A stretch of DNA of 29,107 nucleotides from positions 1 to 29,107 of the forward strand of contig CAZKCI010000110.1 in the NCBI GenBank assembly GCA_964551475.1. The letters run 5' to 3'. The notes under the pieces are model-generated. The model made no database searches. It was not told where the DNA came from and was given only the letters and a program-made list of their open reading frames with translations. Shown here piece by piece: positions 15,459-22,266 of the stretch (positions are counted from its first letter, which is position 1; every line of letters begins with the position of its first letter). The DNA is from CAZKCI01 sp964551475 (GTDB lineage: Bacteria; Auribacterota; Erginobacteria; Erginobacterales; CAZKCI01). A program made the position numbers and the translations under genes.

Positions 15459-17000
15459 ATGATCACCACCAATATCGTCCGGGAGAACACCTATCTCGAC
15501 TCCGTGCTCCTGATGTCGGTCTCCAGCGAACTCAAGAAGACGGAGGGCGTGGTCGAAGTCTCCACGATCATGGGGACCGCGGCGAACAAGTCCATCCTGA
15601 AAGCCAGCGGGCTTCTTACCGGGCCGGGGGAGCAAGCGAAGTCCGGAGACCTGATCATCGCTCTCAAGGTTTCGGATAAAGCGGCGGAAAAACGGGCGCT
15701 GGAAATGGCCGAGGAGCTTCTCACCCGGAGAGCGGCGGACGAGACCGCGGGAGAGGAAGCCCTGCCCAAGACCTACGCCGAGGCTCTCCGGGCCAATCCC
15801 TCGGCGACGATCGCGGTCATCTCGCTGCCCGGCCTCTACGCCGGGCGGGAAGCGATGAAAGTGCTCGAGAGCGGCCGGTCGGTGATGCTCTTTTCCGACA
15901 ACGTCCCGGTCGAGGAGGAGATCGCCCTCAAACGGAGAGCGGCCCAACTCGATCTCCTGGTCATGGGCCCGGATTGCGGCACCGCGATCATCAACGGGAC
16001 GGCCCTGGGCTTCGCCAACGTCGTCCGGAAGGGCCCCTTCGGAATCGTGGGCGCCTCGGGAACGGGGATCCAGGAGGTGACCACCATCCTGCACAAGCGG
16101 GGATACGGGATCACCCAAGCGATCGGCCTGGGCGGACGCGATCTCTCGGCGCCGGTCGGGGGACTGTCCATGCTCCAGGGGATAAAGGCCCTGGAGAAAG
16201 ACACGGAGACGAAGATCGTCGTCCTCATCTCCAAGCCCCCCGCCCCGGAAGTGGCGAAAAAGATCCTCGACTTCGTCAAACCTCTGAAGAAACGCTATGT
16301 CATCAACTTCCTCAAGGGCGACCCCGCCGAGGCGAAGAAGCGAAACCTCCCCTTCGCTCCCGGTCTGGAGGAGGCGGCGGAGCTCGCGATCGCGGTCCGG
16401 GAAGGAACGGCCTTCGTTCCCCGATCCTTCAGCGATGATGAGGCCCGCGTGAAAGCCCGGGCGCGGGAAGAGAAAGCGAAGATCGGGGCGGGAAAGTTCC
16501 TCCGCGGACTCTTCTCGGGGGGGACGCTCGCCGACGAATCCCTGCTCATCCTGAGCCGGGAGATCGGCGACATCCGCTCCAACATTCCTTTGCAGCCCTC
16601 GCTCAAGCTCCAGAACAGCTCCCGGAGCGAAGGGCACACCATCGTGGACCTGGGCGAGGACGAGTTCACCCGGGGGCGCCCCCATCCCATGATCGACTAT
16701 ACGCTGCGCTGCGACCGCCTGGTCGAGGAGGCGAAGGATCCCGGGACGGGGGTCCTTCTCCTCGACGTGGTCCTGGGCTACGGCTCCCACGCCGATCCGG
16801 CCGCGGAGCTGGTCCCGGCGATCGCGAAAACCCGCAAGGCTGCCGGGAAACGCTACCTCTCCTGCATCGCCTCGATCTGCGGCACCGACGAGGACCCCCA
16901 GGGCTACTCCCGCCAGAAGGAGGCGCTGGAGAAGGCGGGAGTGATCGTCCTCCCCTCCAACGCCCAGGCCGCCCGCTTCGCGGCCCTGGTGTTAAAATAG
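15459..17000 (+). CDS. fdrA: FdrA-like acyl-CoA synthetase-fold protein (oxamate carbamoyltransferase-type subunit)
   Basis: FdrA has a succinyl-CoA synthetase alpha-like fold. In E. coli FdrA, YlbE and YlbF (AllF, AllG, AllH) form an oxamate carbamoyltransferase that yields carbamoyl phosphate at the end of anaerobic allantoin use. The 513-aa protein has the N-terminal FdrA region (NIVRENTYLDSVLLMS..), CoA-binding-type segments MGPDCGTAIING and FGIVGASGTGIQEVT, and GLGGRDLSAPVGG. Start ATG 15459 follows GGAGG at 15449. It is upstream of the YlbE-like gene with a REP-like repeat between them. No YlbF-like (DUF2877) or carbamate kinase gene is in the window, so the E. coli reaction cannot be assumed. 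Confidence 0.88.
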   Translation: MITTNIVRENTYLDSVLLMSVSSELKKTEGVVEVSTIMGTAANKSILKASGLLTGPGEQAKSGDLIIALKVSDKAAEKRALEMAEELLTRRAADETAGEEALPKTYAEALRANPSATIAVISLPGLYAGREAMKVLESGRSVMLFSDNVPVEEEIALKRRAAQLDLLVMGPDCGTAIINGTALGFANVVRKGPFGIVGASGTGIQEVTTILHKRGYGITQAIGLGGRDLSAPVGGLSMLQGIKALEKDTETKIVVLISKPPAPEVAKKILDFVKPLKKRYVINFLKGDPAEAKKRNLPFAPGLEEAAELAIAVREGTAFVPRSFSDDEARVKARAREEKAKIGAGKFLRGLFSGGTLADESLLILSREIGDIRSNIPLQPSLKLQNSSRSEGHTIVDLGEDEFTRGRPHPMIDYTLRCDRLVEEAKDPGTGVLLLDVVLGYGSHADPAAELVPAIAKTRKAAGKRYLSCIASICGTDEDPQGYSRQKEALEKAGVIVLPSNAQAARFAALVLK

Positions 17001-17060
17001 TAGCCGCGGACTTTTAAGTCCGCGGGACGGGAACGCGCAGACCTAAAGGTCTGCGCCTAC
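17000..17060. repeat. REP-like double hairpin between fdrA-like and ylbE-like genes
   Basis: GTAGCCGCGGACTTTTAAGTC begins at the last base of the fdrA-like stop and folds as a hairpin with CGCGGACTT/AAGTCCGCG arms. A second hairpin, CGCAGACCT/AGGTCTGCG, follows, ending GCCTAC. Outer ends GTAG/CTAC pair. The design is the same as at 9826-9919. Confidence 0.85.
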
Positions 17061-17101
17061 GGAATCAGAAGCCAGGATCAGTCAGACGGAAGGAGGAGGC
17101 C

Positions 17102-18520
17102 ATGACCGTTTCCAAATCCCTTTTCAACCAAAAGATCTCCGTGATCAACTTGGGGCTCGAGACCTTCGCCGAATCGGTGAGGGCCCAGGGGGTGGAGGCG
17201 ACGCAGGTGGACTGGAAGCCGCCGGCGGGGGGCGACCCGGAGACGATCGCCATCCTCGACTCCCTGAACCGGCCGGAGATCCGGAAACGGATCGAGGCCG
17301 CGAACACCCAGGCCGCCGGCCTCATCATCGGCGCCCAGCCGGTCCTGATCGACATCCTCCCGGCGAAAGAGGCGATCCCGGGGATGAAGAAGAACCTGAT
17401 CCTCCACGCCGGCCCCCCCGTGTCCTGGGAGAGGATGTGCGGGCCGGTCCAGGGCGCGGTGATGGGAGCGCTGATCTATGAAGGGATGGCGGGATCGGTC
17501 GCGGAGGCGAAGCAGCTGGCCGCGAACGGAAAGATCGAGTTCGCCCCCTGCCACCACCACCAGGCGGTCGGCCCGATGGCCGGCGTGGTTTCCTCCTCCA
17601 TGTATGTCTACGTCGTTAAAAACCAGTCGGCCGGGAACACCGCCTTCTGCACTCTGAACGAAGGTCTGGGCAAGGTCCTGCGCTTCGGCGCCTACAGCGA
17701 GGACGTGATCAAACGCCTGAAGTGGATGGAGACGGTCCTCGCCCCCGCCCTCAAGAAAGCGGTGAAGAAATCCGGCGGGATCAACGTGAAGGATCTGACC
17801 GCGCGCGCCCTGATGATGGGGGACGAGTGCCACAACCGCAACGTCGCCGCCACCTCGCTCTTCATCCGGGAGATCGTCCCCCATCTTCTGGCCACCGATA
17901 TCGATAAGGAGACGATCCGCCAGGTCATCCTCTTTATCTCCGCGAACGACCACAGTTTCCTCAACCTCTCCATGGCCGCCTGCAAGGCGTCCACCGATCC
18001 CCTCCTCGGGCTTAAGGACTCCTCGGTCGTCTCCGCCATGGCCCGGAACGGAACCGAGATCGGGATCCGGATCGCCGCCTTGGGGGAGCGCTGGTTCACC
18101 GCCCCCGCCGGGATGCCGAAGGGGCTCTACTTCCCGGGGTTCTCCGAGAAGGACTCCAACCCCGACCTGGGGGACTCCACCGTCTCCGAAGTGGCGGGGA
18201 TCGGGGGGTCGGCGATGGCGGCGGCGCCGGCGATCGTGAAGTTCGTGGGCGGGAAAGCCTCCGACGCCGTCCGCTTCACCAAGGAGATGTACGAGATCAC
18301 CACGGCCGAACACTCCACCTATCTCATCCCCGGCCTGAACTTCCGCGGAACGCCGATCGGGATCGACATCCGCAAGGTGGTCGAGCTCAACCTCGTCCCC
18401 TTCATCAACACCGGGATCGCCCACAAGGATCCCGGCGTGGGCCAGATCGGTGCGGGGCTCCTGCGGGCGCCGATGGAGTGCTTCCGGGAGGCGCTGGCGG
18501 CGTTTGCCCGGCGGTTCTAA
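17102..18520 (+). CDS. ylbE: YlbE-like DUF1116 protein
   Basis: DUF1116 proteins are the usual partner of FdrA; in E. coli YlbE is AllG, a subunit of oxamate carbamoyltransferase. The 472-aa protein has the family length. It shows NLGLETFAESVRAQG near the start, HAGPPVSWERMCGPVQGAVMGAL, FAPCHHHQAVGPMAGVVS, ALMMGDECHNRNVAA and a Gly/Ala-rich GIGGSAMAAAPAIVKFVGG, all compatible with a nucleotide or acyl-phosphate enzyme but without an assigned catalytic residue. A very strong AAGGAGGAGG lies 4 nt before the ATG. It is read with the fdrA-like gene. The third subunit gene (YlbF/DUF2877) is not downstream; a DUF84 gene is. Confidence 0.88.
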   Translation: MTVSKSLFNQKISVINLGLETFAESVRAQGVEATQVDWKPPAGGDPETIAILDSLNRPEIRKRIEAANTQAAGLIIGAQPVLIDILPAKEAIPGMKKNLILHAGPPVSWERMCGPVQGAVMGALIYEGMAGSVAEAKQLAANGKIEFAPCHHHQAVGPMAGVVSSSMYVYVVKNQSAGNTAFCTLNEGLGKVLRFGAYSEDVIKRLKWMETVLAPALKKAVKKSGGINVKDLTARALMMGDECHNRNVAATSLFIREIVPHLLATDIDKETIRQVILFISANDHSFLNLSMAACKASTDPLLGLKDSSVVSAMARNGTEIGIRIAALGERWFTAPAGMPKGLYFPGFSEKDSNPDLGDSTVSEVAGIGGSAMAAAPAIVKFVGGKASDAVRFTKEMYEITTAEHSTYLIPGLNFRGTPIGIDIRKVVELNLVPFINTGIAHKDPGVGQIGAGLLRAPMECFREALAAFARRF

Positions 18521-18549
18521 GACACACCGAATCCCGCGATCCATTCTCG

Positions 18550-18573
18550 CGCCAAGACGCCAAAGCGCAAAGG
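18550..18573. repeat. CGCCAAGA-type octamer repeat
   Basis: CGCCAAGA, CGCCAAAG and CGCAAAGG have period 8. It is a variant of the CACCAAGA word at 8476 and 14751, directly downstream of the ylbE-like stop. Confidence 0.8.
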
Positions 18574-18597
18574 AACCACGACAGACATTGTCGACTG

Positions 18598-18730
18598 GGA
18601 TCGCGGCGGGGACGCCGCTCCCACGGGAAAAACAGCGACCGGTCATCAGCGATCGGTTGCTTATACCGGCTCCCTGTTTGCTTCTTTTTCGGTCATTGCT
18701 TTTTGTGGGAGGGGCGTCTCGCCCCGATCC
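18598..18730. repeat. 133-bp inverted-repeat element (REP/BIME or MITE-like)
   Basis: The left arm GGATCGCGGCGGGGACGCCG.. (18598-18624) is mirrored by ..GTGGGAGGGGCGTCTCG..GATCC (18705-18730). Each arm is itself a hairpin. The interior (18633-18660) holds heptamers CAGCGAC, CGGTCAT, CAGCGAT and CGGTTGC. It contains no coding sequence and ends 24 nt before the second DUF84 start. Confidence 0.75.
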
Positions 18731-18754
18731 AGGTCGGCTGTTTGCGGAAAAACC

Positions 18755-19303
18755 ATGCGCGTCGCGGTCGGATCGAAAAACCCCCTGAAACGGCGGGCGG
18801 TGGCGGCCGTTCTGCGGCGGATTTATCCCCGCGCGGCTGTTTCCGCGGTGGAGGTCGATTCGGGCGTCTCCGCCAATCCTCTCTCCAACGAGGAGACATT
18901 GGCGGGGGCAATCCAACGGGCGCGCTCCGCCCGCCGAAAAACCGGCGCGCGTTGGGGCGTGGGGCTGGAAGGCGGGATGGCGAAGATCTCCGGCCGCTGG
19001 TTCACCTGCGTCTGGTGCGCGGTCTGGGACGGCAAAAAGGAGACGGTCGGAGGCTGCGTCCACTGCGAGGTCCCCCCGTCCGTCGTCCGCGCCATTCGAT
19101 CGGGCGGGGAAGAGATGGGGGCCTGTATGGACCGGCTCGCCGGGATGAGACTCACCAAGAGGAAGATGGGGGCGGAGGGGATCCTCACCGGCGGCCGGGC
19201 GACCCGCGAGGAGGGCTTCCGCAACGCCGTCCTTTACGCACTCGCCCCCCGGATCACAGCGAAATACTACAATTTCAAATCCGCAATCATCAATCCGCAA
19301 TGA
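18755..19303 (+). CDS. DUF84 (YjjX-like) inosine/xanthosine triphosphatase, copy 2
   Basis: This is a second, diverged member of the ITPase/XTPase family, 182 aa. It keeps RVAVGSKNPLKRRAV (2-16), DSGVSANPLSNEETLAGAIQRARSA, WGVGLEGG and KRKMGAEGILTGGRATREEG..NAVLYALAP. Compared with copy 1 it has SGVSANPLSNEE for SGVSPNPLSDEE and LEGG for MEGS. A frame running from 18478 through this region is longer but is not this gene. The last residues (NFKSAIINPQ) are encoded by an AATCCGC heptamer repeat, whose last unit also carries the overlapping start of the next gene (ATGA overlap), so the downstream gene is probably translationally coupled. Confidence 0.87.
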   Translation: MRVAVGSKNPLKRRAVAAVLRRIYPRAAVSAVEVDSGVSANPLSNEETLAGAIQRARSARRKTGARWGVGLEGGMAKISGRWFTCVWCAVWDGKKETVGGCVHCEVPPSVVRAIRSGGEEMGACMDRLAGMRLTKRKMGAEGILTGGRATREEGFRNAVLYALAPRITAKYYNFKSAIINPQ

Positions 19304-19305
19304 AA
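19271..19305. repeat. AATCCGC heptamers carrying a stop and a start codon
   Basis: AATTTCA, AATCCGC, AATCATC, AATCCGC and AATGAAA run in register from 19271. The last unit contains the start ATG (19300) of the flippase-like gene and the TGA (19301) of the DUF84 gene. Confidence 0.75.
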
Positions 19306-20310
19306 AAAATCCTTCTCACCGTCCTGAGAATCGCCGTCAGCCTCGGCCTCCTCTCCTATCTCGTCTTCTCCCTGGACATCGAGAAGATCGCCGCCAACCT
19401 CTCCCAGATCTGGAGCGAGCGGCCGGACTGCCTGGCCGCGCTCGGCCTGGGGGCGATCGTCCTCGTGGTCCTCGAGGCCTTCCGCCTCCAGCAGATCCTC
19501 CTGGTCCAGGGGATCCGTTCGCCTCTCCCGCGCCTGATCCGCTACTGCTTCATCGGGATGTTCTTCAATAACTTTTTCCCCACCACCGTGGGCGGGGACG
19601 TGGTCAAGGGCTACTACCTGAGCCGGGACAGCGGGAGCGCGGTCGGTCCCTACGTCGCCCTCTTCGTGGTCAGGATCATCGGCATCATCTGCCTGGTCCT
19701 GGTCGCCGCCACCGCCCTGATCTTCGGCTACGATCTCCTGCCCAGCAAGCTCCCGGGGGTGATCCTCCTCATCATCCTCCTCCTGATCGCCTTCCTCATC
19801 ATCTTCTTCGTCTGGCGGAGGTTCGCCGCCAAGTTTCTCTTCATCCTGAAGCCGATAAAAAACAAGATCATCCGGCGCAAGGTCCTGGAGGTCTACCGGA
19901 TCTTCCACAGCCATCACCGCTTCCCGACCCGGGTCGGACTGGCGGCACTCGCCACCTTCGGGATCGAGTTCCTGACGATTGCCCTCAACTACCTGATCGT
20001 CCAAGGACTGGGTGAGCATGTGCCCTTCGCAAACTTTCTCCTCCTCATCCCCCTGATCGCCGTGGCGACCGTCATACCCTCCTTGAACGGCCTGGGTGTC
20101 CGGGAAGGGGCTTACGTGTATTTCTTTGCCGACCTGATCGGATTGGAAAAGGCGGGAGCTCTCTCCTTCATCATGTTGGTCATGGTCATCTTTCTGGGAG
20201 CGATCGGCGGGCTCGTCTACCTGGTCTCGGGTTCGGCCGACAAAGCCCGGCCAAAGCCCCCCGACCCCAGGGAGTTCGAAGGCCTCGGCGATGGAGGCAG
20301 GGGCGAATAA
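19300..20310 (+). CDS. Flippase-like LPG-synthase TM-domain (UPF0104) membrane protein
   Basis: This 336-aa polytopic inner-membrane protein belongs to the family of lysylphosphatidylglycerol synthase TM-domain / AglD-like proteins, implicated in lipid flipping or lipid modification. About eight hydrophobic segments are visible. The family signature NNFFPTTVGGDVVKGYYLSRDSG follows the second to third segments, and a late PSLNGLGVREGAYVYF resembles the conserved motif before the last helices. The start is ATG 19300 (MKKILLTVLRIAV), overlapping the DUF84 stop by 4 nt. A longer frame starting at 18478 is not credible because its first 274 residues are Arg/Gly/Pro-rich. It has no catalytic LPG synthase domain. 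Substrate unknown. Confidence 0.85.
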   Translation: MKKILLTVLRIAVSLGLLSYLVFSLDIEKIAANLSQIWSERPDCLAALGLGAIVLVVLEAFRLQQILLVQGIRSPLPRLIRYCFIGMFFNNFFPTTVGGDVVKGYYLSRDSGSAVGPYVALFVVRIIGIICLVLVAATALIFGYDLLPSKLPGVILLIILLLIAFLIIFFVWRRFAAKFLFILKPIKNKIIRRKVLEVYRIFHSHHRFPTRVGLAALATFGIEFLTIALNYLIVQGLGEHVPFANFLLLIPLIAVATVIPSLNGLGVREGAYVYFFADLIGLEKAGALSFIMLVMVIFLGAIGGLVYLVSGSADKARPKPPDPREFEGLGDGGRGE

Positions 20311-20338
20311 GTGACCGGGGATGGGTGAAACGGACGTC

Positions 20339-20378
20339 AAATATAAAGCGGGATCGGAAACGATCCCGCTTTATATTT
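20339..20378. terminator. Bidirectional terminator hairpin
   Basis: An 18-bp perfect stem (AAATATAAAGCGGGATCG with 20361-20378) closes a GAAA tetraloop. The A/T-rich ends give a U-rich 3' arm on both strands. It separates the convergent flippase-like gene (stop 20310) from the EIIA gene, whose stop lies inside the right arm (20371-20373), so it would serve both. Confidence 0.88.
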
Positions 20379-20841
20379 GGCCCAGGCCGTCCTCGAACCG
20401 CTGGAGCGCCTGGCAGACTTCGGCGGGAGAGACGCACTTGCGGACCACGGAGACAAAGTCCGTCTTGTTGATCAGGAAGGCGATCTTGGCCAGAGCCTGG
20501 ATGTGGGGACCCGGGTTGTCGGGAATGGCCTCGAGAAGGAAGATCACGTAGGCCAGGGAGCGGTCCTTGGCCTCGAAATCCGTGCCCTCCGGACAGATCC
20601 CCAGCGCCCCCACGAGCCCCGTGACCCCCTTGGACTTGGCGTGGGGGATGGCAACGCCGCTGCCGAGGCCGGTGCTGCCCTGTATCTCCCGCTCGATAAC
20701 CGACCGGTAGACCTCCTCCGCATCGACCACGCGTTCGGAATGGGCAGCGAGATCCACCATCTCGCGGATGATCTGTTCCTTGGGCGCGGGGCGCAGGGAT
20801 ACCGTGATGCACTGCTCCTCGATCAGCTCGGATAATTTCAT
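20371..20841 (-). CDS. PTS EIIA (fructose/PtsN-type) domain protein
   Basis: This 156-aa single-domain protein has the EIIA-fructose/nitrogen fold that accepts phosphate from HPr or NPr. The phospho-acceptor is His67 in GLGSGVAIPHAKS, the conserved block of the family. The N-terminal KLSELIEEQCITVSL is typical of PtsN-like proteins. No permease (EIIBC), HPr or EI is present, so it is more likely regulatory (PtsN-like) than part of a sugar importer. The ATG 20841 follows GGAGG. The gene is divergent from the V/A-ATPase operon and shares its upstream region. PtsN-type control of potassium or energy systems is known in other bacteria; a link to the ATPase here is inference. Confidence 0.88.
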   Translation of the reverse strand: MKLSELIEEQCITVSLRPAPKEQIIREMVDLAAHSERVVDAEEVYRSVIEREIQGSTGLGSGVAIPHAKSKGVTGLVGALGICPEGTDFEAKDRSLAYVIFLLEAIPDNPGPHIQALAKIAFLINKTDFVSVVRKCVSPAEVCQALQRFEDGLGQI

Positions 20842-20913
20842 CTTCCGTCCTCCGGATTTCTTGACTCTCCAGAGTATACACTATATGCTTAGGCGACGGA
20901 ATTCAAGAGCGAT
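20842..20913. promoter_or_regulatory. Divergent promoter region, EIIA gene / V/A-ATPase operon
   Basis: This 72-nt region must hold promoters for both directions. On the plus strand TTGACT (20861-20866) and TATATG (20882-20887) are 15 nt apart, a short spacing. On the minus strand TATACT (complement of 20874-20879) could be a -10, with TTCCGT 17 nt upstream. Both are partial matches. Confidence 0.35.
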
Positions 20914-21231
20914 ATGCGCGACGCGGTGACAAAAATTCTTTTCGTTGAAGACGAAGGCAAGCGCCGAGTGGAGGCCGCCCGGGCCGAAGCGGAGGCCCTC
21001 CTCAACGGGGCGGAGATGGAGGCGAAGGCGATCCGGGAGGGCGAGCGGTCCCAGGCGCGAGCCGAAGCGGAGGCGATCCGACGGGAGACCGCGGAGCGCG
21101 CGGTGCGGGACAAGGCGGTGATTCTCGCCGACGCCCGAAAACAGGCGGAGGAAATCCGCCGGGTGGAACCCGGACGGATGGCGCGCCTGGCCGACCGCCT
21201 GCTCCGGGAACTCCTGAAGATCGTTTCTTAA
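20914..21231 (+). CDS. V/A-type ATPase peripheral stalk subunit G/H (AtpH/NtpF-like)
   Basis: The 105-aa product is almost wholly helical and charged, with long Ala/Glu/Arg runs (AARAEAEALLNGAEMEAKAI...). This is the composition and length of the peripheral-stalk subunit that pairs with subunit E as a right-handed coiled coil to hold the catalytic head against the membrane sector. Identification leans on position as the first gene of the operon, since stalk subunits are poorly conserved. The subunit C start codon follows its stop with no gap (TAA-ATG, 21229-21234), so the two are translationally linked. Confidence 0.82.
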   Translation: MRDAVTKILFVEDEGKRRVEAARAEAEALLNGAEMEAKAIREGERSQARAEAEAIRRETAERAVRDKAVILADARKQAEEIRRVEPGRMARLADRLLRELLKIVS

Positions 21232-22266
21232 ATGATCCTCCGCTCCCTTTCCCTCTACGCTTTTCTCAATGCCAAGGTTCGCGCCATGGCCGGCGCGCTC
21301 CTCAGCGCCGAACAGCGGGACGCCCTCGCCCGCGTCCAGAGATGGGAGGAGCTTATCGCCCAGCTCCTCGCCACCGCCTACCGCGAGGCGGTGTCCCTCC
21401 CCGGTCCGGCCGGCAATCCCCGCCTTCTGGAGAAGGAGCTGCTTCTCTACGACATTTCCCTCCATCGAAGAATCCTCTCCGCCTCCCACGCCGGCGTCCG
21501 GGAGCTGGTCTTCCTCCTCCTGGGAAAATACGACCTCCAGAATTTCAAGGCGGCGCTGCGGCTCTGGTTCCAGCCCTCGGAGCGGGAAGAGGAATTTCCT
21601 TACCTGATCTCCGAAACCATCTGCCACCCGCTCCCCATCGCCGGCCTGGCCGCGGCCTCCTCCTTCGACGATCTCCTCGCCCTCCTCGGCGATTCTCCCT
21701 ACCGGGGGCCGCTCCTGGGCGCGCGGGACGCTTTTTCCAAAGCCGGCAACCTGCTGCCCCTGGAGATCGCCCTGGACGGGGATTATTACGCCCGCCTGCA
21801 CCGGGGGTTCTCCTCTCTCGCCGCCGCCGATCGAGCGACCGCCCGGAGGCTTCTGGGGACCGAGATCGACATCGAGAACGTCAAGACCCTGATCCGCCTG
21901 CGCGAGCACTACCGACTCCCCCTGGCGGAGATCCTGCCCAGCCTGCTGCCCCACGGCAACCGGATCAACGCCGAGGTCCTGCGCTCGCTCGCTCTCTCCG
22001 CCGATCTGAGGCAGATGCTCACGGGCCTCGCGGCCAAATCCTATCGGGAGATCGGCGGCTTCGCCGCCCAGCTTCATGATCCGGCCGGGCTCTCCCTCCT
22101 GGAGCGGGCGCTGGAGGAGGTCCTGCTCTCAGAGGCCCGCGCCGTCTTCCGCTCCTTCCCCTTCACCATCGGCACCATCCTCTCCTACCTCATCTTCAAG
22201 CGGTCGGAGACCCGCTGGCTGACCGGAGTCATCTACTCCCTCGCCCTCGCCCGGAGGACCGCCTGA
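21232..22266 (+). CDS. V/A-type ATPase subunit C (central stalk d-like)
   Basis: Subunit C (V0D/AC39) caps the rotor ring and links it to the D/F central shaft. The 344-aa protein has the family length and the repeated helical-bundle pattern, such as LLLYDISLHRRILSASHAGVRELVFLLLGKYDLQNFKAALR and EIDIENVKTLIRLREHYRL, which match the typical FDxxNIKxLLR-like motifs of the family. The start is immediately after the G/H gene stop, and its stop overlaps the ATG of subunit I (TGATG at 22264-22268). Placing C before I and K differs from the common order, in which C follows E. Confidence 0.9.
   Translation: MILRSLSLYAFLNAKVRAMAGALLSAEQRDALARVQRWEELIAQLLATAYREAVSLPGPAGNPRLLEKELLLYDISLHRRILSASHAGVRELVFLLLGKYDLQNFKAALRLWFQPSEREEEFPYLISETICHPLPIAGLAAASSFDDLLALLGDSPYRGPLLGARDAFSKAGNLLPLEIALDGDYYARLHRGFSSLAAADRATARRLLGTEIDIENVKTLIRLREHYRLPLAEILPSLLPHGNRINAEVLRSLALSADLRQMLTGLAAKSYREIGGFAAQLHDPAGLSLLERALEEVLLSEARAVFRSFPFTIGTILSYLIFKRSETRWLTGVIYSLALARRTA

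Noticed and set aside
18478..20310. 610-codon frame that would fuse 274 residues to the flippase-like protein
   Set aside because: The first part covers a repeat and the DUF84 gene in another frame and is Arg/Gly/Pro-rich. The real start is ATG 19300.
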